Assembly: GCA_902826885.1 (NCBI GenBank)
Contig: CADEGL010000012.1
Location: 9,315-45,530 of the forward strand
Direction of reading: 5' to 3'
DNA: 36,216 nucleotides
Origin: an uncultured Alphaproteobacteria bacterium
GTDB lineage: Bacteria > Pseudomonadota > Alphaproteobacteria > CADEGL01
The first letter of the stretch is position 1, and each line of letters starts with the position of its first letter. The position numbers and the translations under genes were made by a program. The notes under the pieces are model-generated. The model was not told the origin of the DNA, searched no databases, and worked only from the letters and a program-made list of their open reading frames with translations. Below are positions 1 through 7,518 of this stretch, piece after piece.

Positions 1-156
1 CCCATGTTCATCTGGCGCAATCTCGGCGTCGAACCGTTGGTCCAACTGATGTCGCGTCACAGCGGCAAAGATCGGCGGCCCGAGTCCGGCACGGAATTGT
101 CCAGCACCGAGCGTCCGCGCGGCGAGGAGAAGCCAGTCCCGGCCGAGCCGCGCTAG
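1..156 (+). CDS. C-terminal end of an unidentified protein (5' truncated)
   Basis: An open frame runs in from the left edge (frame 1) and stops at TAG 154-156, giving at least 51 residues. The visible part starts around PMFIWRNLGVEP and continues into a hydrophilic tail rich in Arg, Glu, Ser and Pro. Such a tail is typical of the cytoplasmic end of a membrane protein or of a disordered C-terminus. An internal ATG at 4 could make a 50-residue protein, but the composition looks like a tail and the true start is probably upstream of the window. I do not recognise the family. A strong hairpin at 213-252 follows. Confidence 0.45.
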   Translation, partial: PMFIWRNLGVEPLVQLMSRHSGKDRRPESGTELSSTERPRGEEKPVPAEPR

Positions 157-212
157 CCCCGCGCGCGTCCTGCCCACCTCGTGTTCATCGCCACGAGTTG
201 GGTGCGCGGGTT

Positions 213-252
213 CGCCCCCTCCCTCTTAGGTCCTCCCTGGAGGGAGGGGGCG
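213..252. repeat. 12-bp perfect inverted repeat (hairpin)
   Basis: CGCCCCCTCCCT at 213-224 pairs perfectly with AGGGAGGGGGCG at 241-252, across a 16-nt loop that contains a second CCTCC. It lies between the truncated gene ending at 156 and the candidate promoter at 254. It could be a transcription end for the upstream gene, although there is no T-run on the plus strand. It could equally be one unit of a dispersed intergenic repeat. Confidence 0.6.
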
Positions 253-253
253 C

Positions 254-283
254 TTGGCTTCCAGCAATCCCTCCCGCCATAAT
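254..283 (+). promoter_or_regulatory. Candidate sigma70-type promoter for the enolase-superfamily gene
   Basis: TTGGCT (254-259) and CATAAT (278-283) are separated by 18 nt. They match the sigma70 consensus at 4/6 and 5/6 positions. Transcription would start near 290, leaving a leader of about 30 nt before the ATG at 322. This comes from reading the sequence only. Confidence 0.4.
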
Positions 284-321
284 CCGCCGCCGCATATTCG
301 CGCGTTGGGGGATTCCGCATC

Positions 322-1491
322 ATGAAGATCGCTAAGGTCGAAGGCTTCCGGCTCTATCCGAAGGCCATCAAGGAAGCTTGGGTCGAGGACGAATATGTCT
401 GGCCGAGCCATCCGCCCTCCGTCCTGATGAAAGTCACGGCCGAGGACGGCACCTATGGCATCGGCGAGGCGTCGAGCCAGCAATGGTATCTCGGCGAGAC
501 CTCGGACCAGATCTTAGAGCTGGCGCGCATCTATGACGGCGCCTTGCGGCGCGTCGATCCCGGCAACTTCGCCCTCTGCAACCATCTGATGGAAGCGGCC
601 TATGGCGGCGGCATGCCCGGCGGGCGCTCGGCGCGCTCGGGCGTGGACATGGCGCTCTACGATCTGGTCGGCAAGAAACGCGGGCTACCGGTCCATGCGC
701 TTCTCGGCGGCGCCTACCGCACCGAATTCGAGATGCTGACAAACCTCTACCATAAGACGCCGGAGGCGATGGCCGAGGCGTGCCGCGATTTCGTGAAGCG
801 CGGCTTCCGCGGCCTCAAGATCAAAGTCGGCGACGTGGTGCTGGCCAAGGGCTGGGACCGCGACAACATGTTGTCCGAGCTGGCCAAGCTGGACGCCGCC
901 GTCGAGGCCACGCCGCGCCATGTCTATATCGACGCCGACGCCAACCAGGGTTGGGAAAGCGCGTCGTGGACGGTGACGGCGCTGCGCCGCTATGCCGGCC
1001 TCGACAACCTGTCCATCGAACAGCCTTTGCCCTATGCCGATCTCGACGGCCACGTGCATGTGCGCCGCCACGGCGGCGTGCCGGTGATCCTGGACGAATC
1101 GGTCTGGTCGGCGAAGCAGATGCTTCAGCTCGCGCGCATGCAGGCCTGCGACCGCATCGTGCTGAAGATGAACCGCCTGGGCGGCTTCCACGAATCGATG
1201 AAGACGGTGGCGATCTGCGAGAGCGCGAATATCGGCGTTTCGGTCGATACCAACCCCTACACGATGATCGGCGACACGGCCTGCTGCCACATGGCCGCCG
1301 CCATCCGCACCCACTACCCCGTGGACTGCGAAGGCCACGTCTCTTTTCTCGACTGGGGACCGCACAAGTTCGTCACCGGCGGCATCACCATCAAGGGCGG
1401 CACGGCCAAGCTGCCCGACGCGCCGGGTCTGGGCGTCGATATCGACTGGGCCTTACTGGCAAAGCATTCGAAGGAAGGCTACGACCGCTAA
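322..1491 (+). CDS. Mandelate racemase/muconate lactonizing enzyme family protein (enolase superfamily)
   Basis: The 389-residue length is normal for the family. Members are TIM-barrel enzymes that abstract a proton alpha to a carboxylate, with Mg2+ holding the enediolate. Visible signatures in order are an N-terminal capping domain, the KxK motif in GLKIKVG (general base), the metal ligands in DADANQGW, SIEQPL and LDES, and a second lysine in VLKMNRLGG. Lysines on both sides of the active site place it nearer the MLE/AEE-like subgroup than the true mandelate racemases, which use a His/Asp dyad. Subgroup members act as racemases, epimerases, cycloisomerases or dehydratases. Two proline-racemase-family genes lie nearby (one directly convergent), so a proline-betaine, hydroxyproline-betaine or 3-hydroxyproline substrate is an attractive guess but only an inference. 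The start at 322 gives the conventional N-terminus MKIAKVEGF. Confidence 0.88.
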   Translation: MKIAKVEGFRLYPKAIKEAWVEDEYVWPSHPPSVLMKVTAEDGTYGIGEASSQQWYLGETSDQILELARIYDGALRRVDPGNFALCNHLMEAAYGGGMPGGRSARSGVDMALYDLVGKKRGLPVHALLGGAYRTEFEMLTNLYHKTPEAMAEACRDFVKRGFRGLKIKVGDVVLAKGWDRDNMLSELAKLDAAVEATPRHVYIDADANQGWESASWTVTALRRYAGLDNLSIEQPLPYADLDGHVHVRRHGGVPVILDESVWSAKQMLQLARMQACDRIVLKMNRLGGFHESMKTVAICESANIGVSVDTNPYTMIGDTACCHMAAAIRTHYPVDCEGHVSFLDWGPHKFVTGGITIKGGTAKLPDAPGLGVDIDWALLAKHSKEGYDR

Positions 1492-1507
1492 ACGCCTATC
1501 AGTCGTC

Positions 1508-1604
1508 ACCCCGGGCGTAGACCCGGGGTCCAGTGAAGGTCTTGAGACCGACACAAGAGTCATCTCGGCGCGCTCCGCGCGGCTGGATCCCGGATCAAGT
1601 CCGG
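1508..1604. repeat. REP-like composite palindromic repeat
   Basis: ACCCCGGG (1508-1515) pairs with CCCGGGGT (1522-1529) around a 6-nt loop. CCGGA (1590-1594) pairs with TCCGG (1600-1604) around TCAAG. Between them are a GCGCG/CGCGC stem near 1570-1580 and a GGTCT/AGACC palindrome near 1538-1549. The block is framed by GTCA (1505-1508) and TGAC (1607-1610). Elements of this style, starting GTCACCCCGG and ending in CCGGAATGAC, are common intergenic repeats in alphaproteobacteria. It sits in the gap between two convergent genes. Confidence 0.6.
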
Positions 1605-1616
1605 AATGACAACGTC

Positions 1617-1652
1617 AAAGGCCCATGCCACGCATCGCGCCATGGGCCTTTT
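1617..1652. terminator. Intrinsic terminator between convergent genes
   Basis: AAAGGCCCATG (1617-1627) and CATGGGCCTTT (1641-1651) form an 11-bp perfect stem with a 13-nt loop. On the plus strand the stem runs into TTTT, so it can end transcription of the enolase-superfamily gene. On the minus strand it lies just past the stop of the proline-racemase-family gene and probably ends that transcript too, though its U-tract there is short. Confidence 0.65.
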
Positions 1653-1657
1653 CGTTG

Positions 1658-2716
1658 TCACTTCACCTTCTGCAGCTTCTTCACCGCGCTCTGCCAGGTG
1701 TCGGAAAGGGTGTAGCCCTCGGGCAAGGGATCGTCGGGGTCTAGCCCGTATTGGCCGATCGAGGTGATGTAGCCGCGGCCCGCCACCGTCGGAATGACGG
1801 CCGGCTTCTTGCCGACCTTCGCCGTGCCCACGATCTCGGCGTAAAAATGCGTGCCGATGATCGATTCGTGGTCGAAGGCCTGGCCCACCTTGATCTGCTT
1901 GCGCGCGTGCATGACCGCGAGGCGCGCCGAGGTGCCCGTGCCGCACGGGCTGCGATCCAAACGGCCGGGCGCCACGACGACCGTGTTCTTGGCCGTCAGC
2001 CCCTTGCCCTTCTGCTTCACCGGGCCGGTGAACTCGGTGATGGTGACGTGGCGGATGCCGGAGTTTTCCGGGTGTACGATGCCCTTCAACTGGTCCTGGC
2101 AGGCCGCGCGGATCTTCTCGCCCATGACGCAGATGTCGCGCGCCTCGTCGGGCGTGATGCGGAAACCGACCGAGGCCGCGTCGATCAGCGCGTAGTGCAT
2201 GCCGCCGTAAGCCACGTCCAGCTTGACCGTGCCGACGCCCTTCACCTCGACATGGGCGTCCAGCACCTGGACGAAGGACGGTACGTTCTTGAACTTGACC
2301 TGCAGGACCTTGCCCTTTTCGCAGCGGCAGGTCAGGTAGACCAAGCCCGCGGGCGTTTCGAGCGTGAGCTCCGTGACCGGCTCCTTCATCGGCAGGATGC
2401 CGGTCTCCAGGATCGCCGTGACGGTGCAGATCGTGTTGGAGCCCGACATCGGCGGGTATTCGGTCGACTCCATGATGACGTAGCCGGCCTGGGCCTTCGG
2501 GTTGTTCGAAGGCAGCACCAGGTTCGCGCTATGCACCGCCGCGCCGCGCGGTTCGAACAAAAGGAACTTGCGCAGACCATCGTCGTGGTCGCGCAGATGG
2601 ACCATCTTGTCGAACATGGTCTTGCCGGGCACGTCCACGACGCCGCCGGTGATGACCTTGCCGTACTCGCCCTCGGCATGGACGCCGACGACGGTCAAAG
2701 CGCGCTTCCAACGCAT
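1658..2716 (-). CDS. Proline racemase family protein, Ser/Cys type (hydroxyproline epimerase or trans-3-hydroxy-L-proline dehydratase)
   Basis: 352 residues, the usual size for the family. These enzymes use two residues on opposite faces of the substrate alpha-carbon. Here the first is Ser91 in PPMSGSNTIC, where proline racemase has Cys in MCGH. The second is Cys258 in DRSPCGTGTSA. Other family marks are the N-terminal HAEGE segment, VDVPGKTMFDK, and DVAYGGMHYALID. In the family, Cys/Cys pairs belong to proline racemases and 4-hydroxyproline 2-epimerases, Cys/Thr to trans-3-hydroxy-L-proline dehydratases, and Ser/Cys to epimerases and some dehydratases. The exact reaction is therefore open, but proline racemase itself is unlikely. 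The start ATG is preceded by GGGGAGA at good spacing. It converges on the enolase-superfamily gene. A Cys/Cys paralog lies at 10823-11866. Confidence 0.87.
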   Translation of the reverse strand: MRWKRALTVVGVHAEGEYGKVITGGVVDVPGKTMFDKMVHLRDHDDGLRKFLLFEPRGAAVHSANLVLPSNNPKAQAGYVIMESTEYPPMSGSNTICTVTAILETGILPMKEPVTELTLETPAGLVYLTCRCEKGKVLQVKFKNVPSFVQVLDAHVEVKGVGTVKLDVAYGGMHYALIDAASVGFRITPDEARDICVMGEKIRAACQDQLKGIVHPENSGIRHVTITEFTGPVKQKGKGLTAKNTVVVAPGRLDRSPCGTGTSARLAVMHARKQIKVGQAFDHESIIGTHFYAEIVGTAKVGKKPAVIPTVAGRGYITSIGQYGLDPDDPLPEGYTLSDTWQSAVKKLQKVK

Positions 2717-2774
2717 TCGGATTCTCCCCGGGGATCGCTATCGCCGCCCACGTTGCAGCGGCGCAAGGCGCCGG

Positions 2775-3164
2775 TCAATCGTCGACAGGCACCGTGCGTG
2801 GCTTGCGGTTCTCGTCGATCGCGACGTAGGTGAACTTGCCTTCGGTCACCAAGACCTTCGTGCCGTCGCCGCGCGTCGCCCACGCTTCCACCCAGACCGC
2901 GATCGAGGTCCGCCCGACCCGCTCGATCTTGCCGTGGCAAGTCAGCAGGTCACCCACGAAAACCGGCAGCTTGAAGACCATGGCGTCGACGGCGACCGTC
3001 GCGAGCCGACCCTTGGCGCGCACGCGGGCGACGATGCCGCCGGCGATATCCATCTGGCCCAGCACCCAGCCGCCGAAGATGTCGCCGGCCGGATTGGCGT
3101 CCGCCGGCATGGCCAAGGTGCGGATGGCGATCTCGCCATGGGGGTGCGCGGCTTCATCCGCCAT
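2775..3164 (-). CDS. Acyl-CoA thioesterase, YciA-like hotdog fold
   Basis: 129 residues from the chosen start. It hydrolyses acyl-CoA thioesters in the cytoplasm. The signature is ANPAGDIFGGWVLGQMDIAGG, which carries the Asn and Asp of the YciA/acyl-CoA hydrolase hotdog active site. It is followed by VDAMVFKLPVFVGDLL and VTEGKFTYVAID, typical of the central beta-sheet. I chose the ATG at 3164 because AGGAGG lies five bases upstream of it. A longer frame opens at 3209 but has no ribosome binding site. It is transcribed away from parE, with a 100-bp divergent region between them containing a perfect palindrome (3184-3199). Confidence 0.88.
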   Translation of the reverse strand: MADEAAHPHGEIAIRTLAMPADANPAGDIFGGWVLGQMDIAGGIVARVRAKGRLATVAVDAMVFKLPVFVGDLLTCHGKIERVGRTSIAVWVEAWATRGDGTKVLVTEGKFTYVAIDENRKPRTVPVDD

Positions 3165-3183
3165 ATCGGCCTCCTGCCCTAAA

Positions 3184-3199
3184 CCACTAGATTTAGTGG
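3184..3199. promoter_or_regulatory. Operator-like palindrome in the thioesterase/parE divergent region
   Basis: CCACTA (3184-3189) and TAGTGG (3194-3199) are perfect inverted repeats with a 4-nt centre, and partial outer symmetry continues (AAAC and GTTT). The site is 19 nt from the thioesterase start codon and about 65 nt from the parE start. A TATTAT/TATAAG stretch at 3230-3238 could be the parE -10 region. No regulator is identifiable. Confidence 0.35.
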
Positions 3200-3264
3200 A
3201 GTTTTGCATTTATTACCTACTTCAGGCAGTATTATAAGCCCGAACGCGACGGAGCGCACCGAGC

Positions 3265-5286
3265 ATGGCTCGCAAGGCCGCCAAGACGGCTGACCTTTTC
3301 GACGCCCCCGCCAAAGGCGGCAAGGGCGACAGCTATACCGCCAAGGACATCGAGGTGCTGGAGGGGCTGGAGCCCGTCCGCAAGCGTCCCGGCATGTATA
3401 TCGGCGGCACGGACGAGCCGGCGCTGCATCATCTGGTCGCCGAAGTCCTCGACAACTCGATGGACGAGGTGGTGGCCGGCCACGCCACGCGCATCGAGGT
3501 CGAGATGCTGGCCGACGGCTCGGTCACCATCACCGACAACGGGCGCGGCATCCCGGTCGATCCGCATCCGAAATTCAAGAACAAGTCAGCCCTCGAGGTC
3601 ATCCTCACCACGCTGCATTCGGGCGGCAAGTTTTCGGACTCGGTCTATAAGACCGCGGGCGGCCTGCACGGCGTCGGCATTTCGGTCGTCAACGCGCTGT
3701 CGGACCGGCTGACCGTCGAGGTCGCGCGCGACAAGAAGGCGTGGCGCCAAGCCTATAGCCGCGGCAAACCCGCGGGACCGTTGAAGAGCGTTGGTCCCGC
3801 GCCCAACAAGCGCGGCACCACCGTCAACTTCCATCCCGATCCCAAGATCTTCGGCGAGAACGCGCATCTGAAGCCCGCGCGCGTCTACCGCATGGTCCGC
3901 TCCAAGGCGTACCTGTTCAAGGGGGCGGAGATCCGCTGGTCTTGCGACCCCTCCCTCCTCGGCAAGGACGGCAAGGTGCCGGAGGAAGAGACGCTCCACT
4001 TCCCCAACGGCTTGCAGGACTTCTTGGCCGCGACGTTGGGCGACCGGCCCGTGCTGACCGCCAAGCCCTTCGCCGAGGAAGCGCCGCTGAACGGCGGCAG
4101 CAACGGCGGCCGCATCGAGTGGGCCGTGGCCTGGCCCGCCGACGAGGACGGCATGTTCAGCTCCTACGTCAACACCGTGCCCACGCCGCAAGGCGGCAGC
4201 CATGAGCAGGGCCTGCGCACGGCGTTGGGACGCAGCATGCGCGACTATGCCGATCTGGTCGGCAGCAAGCGCAGCAAGGAAATCACGGCCGAGGACGTGG
4301 TGGACGGCGCGGCCGTGATGCTGTCGCTGTTCATCCCCAACCCGCAGTTCCAGGGCCAGACCAAGGAGCGCCTGGGCATGCCCGAGGCCGTGCGCCTGGT
4401 CGAGAACGCGGTGAAGGACCGCTTCGACCATTGGCTGCACGCCGACACGACATCGGCCCGCGCGCTGCTCGAACGCGTGCTGGAGCGCGCGGACGAGCGC
4501 CTGCGCCGCCGCCAGGAACGCGAGATGCAGCGCAAGACGGCCACGCGCAAGCTGCGCCTGCCCGGCAAGCTGGCCGATTGCAGCCGCGATTCGCGCGAAG
4601 GCACCGAGATCTTCCTGGTCGAGGGCGATTCCGCCGGCGGCTCGGCCAAGACCGCGCGCAACCGCGAGACCCAGGCCATCCTGCCCTTGCGCGGCAAAGT
4701 GCTGAACGTGGCCAGCGCCACGGCCGAGAAGCTGCGCCAGAACCAGGAATTGACCGATCTGGTGCAGGCGCTCGGCGCGGGCCACGGCGACACCTACCGG
4801 CCCGAAGGGTTGCGCTATGAGCGCGTCATCATCATGACGGACGCCGACGTGGACGGCGCGCACATCGCCGCACTCTTGATGACGTTCTTCTATCGCGAGA
4901 TGCCGCAGCTCGTGGAGAGCGGCCACCTGTATCTGGCCATGCCGCCGCTCTACCGCATGACCCATGGCGCGACGTCGATCTACGCGCGCGACGACGCCCA
5001 CAAGGAGACGCTGCTCAAGACCACCTTCAAGGGCAAGTCCAACGTCGAGATCAGCCGCTTCAAGGGCCTGGGCGAGATGCCCGCCCAGCAGCTCAAGGAA
5101 ACGACGATGGACCCCAAGACGCGCACGCTGCTCAAGGTCCACATGCCCGACGCCAGCAAGGCCGAGGAAAAGAAGGACGCGGCCCAGACGGCGAAGCTGG
5201 TCGAAACGCTGATGGGCAAGAAGCCCGAGGCGCGCTTCGACTACATCCAGGAACACGCCAAGTTCGTGCAGGATTTGGACGTCTAG
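3265..5286 (+). CDS. parE: DNA topoisomerase IV subunit B
   Basis: 673 residues. It is the ATPase subunit of topoisomerase IV, which pairs with ParC to decatenate daughter chromosomes. The GHKL ATPase domain shows the Mg/ATP-binding DNSMDE, the DNGRGIPVD loop and GGLHGVGISVVNALS. The transducer domain holds the QTKERLG motif. The TOPRIM domain shows EGDSAGGSA from about residue 453 (catalytic Glu) and DADVDGAHI around 526-533 (metal-binding Asp residues). The length and the lack of an insertion in the C-terminal half favour ParE over GyrB. parC is not in the window. GGAG about 13 bases upstream of the ATG is a modest ribosome binding site. The dense antisense frames over this gene are GC-skew shadows. 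Confidence 0.95.
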   Translation: MARKAAKTADLFDAPAKGGKGDSYTAKDIEVLEGLEPVRKRPGMYIGGTDEPALHHLVAEVLDNSMDEVVAGHATRIEVEMLADGSVTITDNGRGIPVDPHPKFKNKSALEVILTTLHSGGKFSDSVYKTAGGLHGVGISVVNALSDRLTVEVARDKKAWRQAYSRGKPAGPLKSVGPAPNKRGTTVNFHPDPKIFGENAHLKPARVYRMVRSKAYLFKGAEIRWSCDPSLLGKDGKVPEEETLHFPNGLQDFLAATLGDRPVLTAKPFAEEAPLNGGSNGGRIEWAVAWPADEDGMFSSYVNTVPTPQGGSHEQGLRTALGRSMRDYADLVGSKRSKEITAEDVVDGAAVMLSLFIPNPQFQGQTKERLGMPEAVRLVENAVKDRFDHWLHADTTSARALLERVLERADERLRRRQEREMQRKTATRKLRLPGKLADCSRDSREGTEIFLVEGDSAGGSAKTARNRETQAILPLRGKVLNVASATAEKLRQNQELTDLVQALGAGHGDTYRPEGLRYERVIIMTDADVDGAHIAALLMTFFYREMPQLVESGHLYLAMPPLYRMTHGATSIYARDDAHKETLLKTTFKGKSNVEISRFKGLGEMPAQQLKETTMDPKTRTLLKVHMPDASKAEEKKDAAQTAKLVETLMGKKPEARFDYIQEHAKFVQDLDV

Positions 5287-5341
5287 CCGTTCACCGTTTC
5301 GTGATGACGTGCCGGGCGGGCGCCGGCGCTAGAATGGCGCC

Positions 5342-6073
5342 ATGCGCCGCTTCTTTGCCCTCGTCTGGCTTGCCCTCCTCTTCGCCCTAGCGCCGGCCTC
5401 AGCCGCCGAGCGCGCGCCGGTGGTGGTCGAGCTGTTCACCTCCGAAGGCTGTAGCTCTTGCCCGCCGGCCGACGCCTATCTGGGCGAGCTGGCCAAGCGG
5501 CCGGGCGTGATCGCCCTCTCCTTCCACGTCGATTACTGGAACCGGCTGGGCTGGACCGATCCCTTCTCTTCCGCCGCCGCGACCGCGCGCCAGAAGGGTT
5601 ATGCCGAATCGCTCAAGCAAAGCTACGTCTACACGCCCGAGATGGTGGTCGACGGCCGCGTCCACGAAGCCGGCTCGCGGCGCGAGAAGATGGAGACGCT
5701 GATCGACGCCGCGCGCGCCAATACCGTGTTCCCGGTCGTGCTGGCGCGCACACCCGGCGGCGGTATCGAGGCCGCGCTACCCACGGCGGGCGGCGCCACG
5801 ACGGACGCGACCGTGTGGCTGGTTCTCTACGACCGCAGCCAGACGGTCGCGGTGAAAAACGGCGAGAACGGCGGGCGCACGATCACCCACGCCAACGTGG
5901 TGCGCGAGATTCGGCGCGTCGGCGGCTGGAACGGACAGGCCGCGCGCCTGGTGCTGCCCATCGACGCCGCCACGGCGCGCGAACGCGGAGGCGCCGCGAT
6001 CATCGTGCAGGCGGGATCGTACGGAACGATCTTGGGCGCGGGTACGATCGCGCTGGACGGCCCGGGCGCCTGA
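5342..6073 (+). CDS. Exported DUF1223 thioredoxin-like protein
   Basis: 243 residues with an N-terminal signal peptide (hydrophobic about residues 4-18, then APASAAE). The mature part starts APVVVELFTSEGCSSCPPADAYL, which is the DUF1223 signature: a thioredoxin-fold strand followed by CSSC. The CxxC suggests a periplasmic redox role, but the family has no well-established reaction. The start has no Shine-Dalgarno sequence. TAGAAT at 5330-5335 is placed so that transcription would start at or beside the ATG, so the mRNA may be leaderless. It converges on the TPR protein with only six bases between the two stop codons. Confidence 0.85.
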   Translation: MRRFFALVWLALLFALAPASAAERAPVVVELFTSEGCSSCPPADAYLGELAKRPGVIALSFHVDYWNRLGWTDPFSSAAATARQKGYAESLKQSYVYTPEMVVDGRVHEAGSRREKMETLIDAARANTVFPVVLARTPGGGIEAALPTAGGATTDATVWLVLYDRSQTVAVKNGENGGRTITHANVVREIRRVGGWNGQAARLVLPIDAATARERGGAAIIVQAGSYGTILGAGTIALDGPGA

Positions 6074-6080
6074 GGCGCCC
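6064..6080. terminator. Hairpin holding both stop codons of a convergent pair
   Basis: GGGCGCC (6064-6070) and GGCGCCC (6074-6080) form a 7-bp perfect stem whose 3-nt loop TGA is the stop codon of the DUF1223 gene. The opposing TPR gene's stop codon (6080-6082) begins in the stem. There is no U-tract, so it may act as a mutual block or an mRNA 3' end stabiliser rather than a classical terminator. Confidence 0.4.
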
Positions 6081-7483
6081 TATTTGCCCTTGGCGATCTC
6101 GCCGTTGACGAAGTCGAGCGGCGGCTTGGCCAAAGGCGTGATCTCGGGATCGAGGCGGATGGCCTCTTCCAGATCGACCTTGGCTTCCTTGTACTGCTTC
6201 AGCGAGCCATAGGCGAAACCGCGCATGAAATAGGGGCGCGGGTCCTTCGGGTTGATCGAGATGGCCTTGGTGTAATCGGCGATCGCGCCCACCGCGTCCT
6301 GCTGCTCGTATTTGGCGCGTCCGCGCGTCAGATAGGCATAGGAGCTTTGCGGATTGAGCTCGATGACGAAGTTCAGGTCGGACGAGGCCTTCGCGTATTC
6401 GCGCTTGTTCATATAGCCCTCGGCGCGCAGCGCGTAGGACTGCACGACATCGGACGCCGTGCGGGTCGGCGCGCGCGCGATGGCCGAAGTGAAATCGGCG
6501 ATGGCGGCATCGAAGTTCTTTTTCTGAATCTGGGCGAAGCCCCGTTCGAAATAGATCTCGCTGGCCACCTCGCCATAGGACAGCTTGATACCCTGATCGA
6601 AGTCGGCGATCGCCTTATCCCATTCGCCTTTGTATTTGTAGATCAGGCCGCGATTCAGATAGGCCTCGCGGAAATTCGGGTCGAGCTTGATGGCCTGGTC
6701 GTAAAGCTTGAGCGCGTCGTCGATCTTGGCGCCCTCGAACGCCGTCAGCGCCTCGTGAAAGCGGCGCGACGACTCGTCCGGCGTGAAACTGGGCGACAGC
6801 ATGCGCTTTTCGACGAAGGCCTTCACCGGGGCCGCCATCGCGTAGTCCTTTTTCACCACCAGCGCGGCGGTGAATTCGGCCAGCGCCTCGGACGGGCTGT
6901 ACGCCGCGAACGCCGTGGGCAAGCCGGCTTCTCGGGCGGGCGCATCGTTCCCCTTGGCCACGAGATCGCCCAGCCGCTCTTGTTTCTGAGCGGCGGCGGC
7001 GCGCACCTTGTCGATCATCGGCTTGACCAAATCGACCCATTCCTTGGTGGCGGATGCCTTGTTCGCGGCGTCGGCCAGATGGGCCACGTCGCGGACCAGC
7101 ATGAAATACGGGTCCTGGATGCCGATGGCGCCGGGCGCCGCTGGCGCTTTGAAGAACCGGTCGGTGACGATGATGGCGTGGTCGGGACGGATCACGCCGG
7201 CGATGGTTTCGTCCAACCCCAGGCGCTCGGTGCGGTAGATGCGCACCGGCCGGTAGGCCACCGCGCGCTGGATCAGGCCGGGCGAGGATTTCTGCATGGT
7301 TTCCAGCATGCCCTTGACCGCGGCGCGCTCCGGGTCGGTCCACGGCTTGACCGCCAGCGGCGCCTCGGCGCTGGGCTGGCGCGTATCGATGAAGACGAAC
7401 TTGTCGAGCGGACCGGCCGCTTGGGCGGCACCCGTCACACACAGGATCGCGAGCGCGGCCAGCGCCAGGGAAAAACGCTTCAT
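6080..7483 (-). CDS. Exported tetratricopeptide-repeat protein
   Basis: 467 residues from the ATG at 7483, which opens a clean signal peptide (KRFSLALAALAILCVTGAAQA). Residues about 23-230 form an N-terminal domain I do not recognise, including the stretch RPDHAIIVTDRFF. About six TPR units follow, from roughly residue 240 to 440, each ending in the typical AI-x-LDP or AI-x-INP helix turn (for example DDALKLYDQAIKLDP and AVGAIADYTKAISINP). TPR arrays are protein-binding scaffolds, and the signal peptide puts this one in the periplasm. The reading frame is open far upstream (to 8362), but those codons run through the two genes behind it and lack family content. Envelope genes elsewhere in the window (EipB, SPOR lipoprotein) make an envelope-maintenance role possible, without direct evidence. 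Confidence 0.82.
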   Translation of the reverse strand: MKRFSLALAALAILCVTGAAQAAGPLDKFVFIDTRQPSAEAPLAVKPWTDPERAAVKGMLETMQKSSPGLIQRAVAYRPVRIYRTERLGLDETIAGVIRPDHAIIVTDRFFKAPAAPGAIGIQDPYFMLVRDVAHLADAANKASATKEWVDLVKPMIDKVRAAAAQKQERLGDLVAKGNDAPAREAGLPTAFAAYSPSEALAEFTAALVVKKDYAMAAPVKAFVEKRMLSPSFTPDESSRRFHEALTAFEGAKIDDALKLYDQAIKLDPNFREAYLNRGLIYKYKGEWDKAIADFDQGIKLSYGEVASEIYFERGFAQIQKKNFDAAIADFTSAIARAPTRTASDVVQSYALRAEGYMNKREYAKASSDLNFVIELNPQSSYAYLTRGRAKYEQQDAVGAIADYTKAISINPKDPRPYFMRGFAYGSLKQYKEAKVDLEEAIRLDPEITPLAKPPLDFVNGEIAKGK

Positions 7484-7518
7484 TCCGAAGATCCTCACGA
7501 GGGCATCACGCCGCACCG

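Noticed and set aside
1533-1715. 60-codon open frame in the intergenic repeat
   Set aside because: Runs through the REP-like element and terminator hairpin into the antisense of the next gene; no coding character.
3586-5256. 556-codon open frame on the minus strand inside parE
   Set aside because: It is antisense to a clear parE gene and composed of Arg/Ala/His/Gly-rich sequence typical of GC-driven shadow frames, with no recognisable domain.
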